Positions 12,883 through 13,543 of a DNA stretch of 13,543 nucleotides are shown in pieces. The notes beneath the pieces are model-generated. The model ran no database searches. It was not told the origin of the DNA and was given only the letters and a program-made list of their open reading frames with translations. The translations under genes and the position numbers were made by a program. Each line of letters starts with the position of its first letter. Position 1 is the first letter of the stretch. The stretch is taken from NCBI GenBank assembly GCA_038254525.1, contig JBBSGC010000049.1, positions 1 through 13,543 of the forward strand. Reading direction: 5' to 3'. The stretch comes from JBBSGC01 sp038254525 (GTDB lineage: Bacteria; Actinomycetota; Actinomycetes; Propionibacteriales; Nocardioidaceae).

Positions 12883-13543
12883 TCAGGGCAGTCGACGCCC
12901 CGACACCGGACCGCGGGTGACCAGGCGACGCAGGCCTTCGAGCACCGAGCGTCGGCGCAGTGCTGGGCTCGTGGTGCCGGCCGCGTCCGCCATCCCCTCG
13001 ATCAGCTCCGCCAGCGCCGTCTGCGCGTCGACGGTCGGCTCCCAGCCGAGCACGGAGCGGGCCCGTCCGGTGTCGAGCAGGGGCACCGCGGCGGCCAGGT
13101 CGAGCCAGCCGGGGTCGAGCGGCTGGACGCGGGCCCGCCAGGTCAGCGCCGCTGCGCCGCGCACCAGTGGCATCGGCACGTGCAGGACCCGGGCGCCCAG
13201 CGCCGCGGCCACGTCCTTGGTGGTGATCGGCGGCTCGGCGGCCAGGTTGAACGCTCCGGTGGCCCGCTGCTCGAGCACCACCACCAGCGCAGCCGCTACA
13301 TCATCGGCGTGTACGCCGGGGAACGTGAGGCTCCGGTCGAGCGGCAGGACGGGGACGTGGCGCAGCACCCTGGAGGGCAGCCACGGCGGCGTCGTGTAAC
13401 GCAGGATCGCGCTGGCCGCGGCGCGCTGCATGACGATGCCTGGCCGGATCCTGGTGATGGCCACCCGGTGACCAGTCGCCGGCACCGCCTCGTAGTCGTC
13501 GAGCAGCCGTTCGGCGGCTACCTTCTCGCGGCTGTACGACAGC
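12883..13543 (-). CDS. NAD-dependent epimerase/dehydratase family protein (5'-truncated by the right edge)
   Basis: The C-terminal 220 residues of an extended short-chain dehydrogenase. The first visible residues read LSYSREKVAAERLLDDYE, which holds the catalytic Tyr-x3-Lys pair (YSREK). They are followed by VAITRIRPGIVMQ, the usual strand and loop after the catalytic helix, and FPGVHADDVAAALVVVLEQ and GAFNLAAEPPITTKDVAAALG of the C-terminal substrate domain. The Arg/Val-rich tail (LRRRSVLEGLRRLVTRGPVSG) is an addition typical of actinobacterial members. The N-terminal NAD(P) Rossmann motif lies beyond the window. The frame is continuous to the edge, and an internal GTG at 13485 is not the start. 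The substrate is probably a sugar nucleotide or similar, not determined. Its stop lies a few bases from the GNAT-like remnant on the other strand. Confidence 0.88.
   Translation of the reverse strand, partial: LSYSREKVAAERLLDDYEAVPATGHRVAITRIRPGIVMQRAAASAILRYTTPPWLPSRVLRHVPVLPLDRSLTFPGVHADDVAAALVVVLEQRATGAFNLAAEPPITTKDVAAALGARVLHVPMPLVRGAAALTWRARVQPLDPGWLDLAAAVPLLDTGRARSVLGWEPTVDAQTALAELIEGMADAAGTTSPALRRRSVLEGLRRLVTRGPVSGRRLP

Overview
The window is GC-rich DNA (roughly 70% by eye) with frequent GTG/TTG starts, dense short operons, and protein families typical of Actinomycetota: a DUF305 lipoprotein, an actinobacterial-style PAP2 phosphatase, a DUF445 protein and a CDGSH protein next to a haem-oxygenase-like oxidase. 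It looks like chromosomal DNA of a free-living high-GC actinobacterium. The genus cannot be fixed from what is visible. There is no rRNA, tRNA, CRISPR array, phage module or intact transposase.

Left part (1-3630): a plus-strand pair encodes a DUF4396 membrane protein (open to the left edge) and a Met/His-rich DUF305 lipoprotein, probably concerned with copper or another metal at the envelope. A minus-strand pair follows: a 224-aa protein resembling gamma-glutamylcyclotransferases and an easily missed 53-aa lipoprotein. Divergent from these are a PAP2-family phosphatase and a DUF1232 membrane protein on the plus strand.

Middle (3652-6927): a compact minus-strand operon runs zinc-dependent alcohol/formaldehyde-type dehydrogenase, then a haem-oxygenase-like diiron oxidase (HDO) superfamily protein, then a 76-aa CDGSH iron-sulfur protein. 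The last two overlap by 4 bp. The upstream region carries two direct TGGGACCG repeats. Divergent from this operon is a six-helix membrane protein of unknown function.

Right-middle (7000-10972): a minus-strand series encodes a VOC/glyoxalase-fold protein, a CPA1-type K+/H+ or Na+/H+ antiporter with a C-terminal RCK_C domain, a conserved hypothetical protein starting 4 nt after the antiporter stop, and an acyl-CoA dehydrogenase of the glutaryl-CoA dehydrogenase clade that appears to lack the carboxylate-binding arginine.

Right end (11172-13543): a DUF445 protein and a truncated NAD-dependent epimerase/SDR protein (cut by the right edge), both on the minus strand, flank a 460-nt stretch without an intact gene. 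That stretch holds the most unusual item in the window. It is a 151-bp element (12500-12650) bounded by perfect 8-bp inverted repeats, with nested inner stems and hairpins (one a C(UUCG)G tetraloop on the minus strand). It lies 77 nt upstream of the DUF445 start and directly abuts a GNAT-like N-terminal gene fragment. It could be a structured leader RNA or a miniature mobile element.
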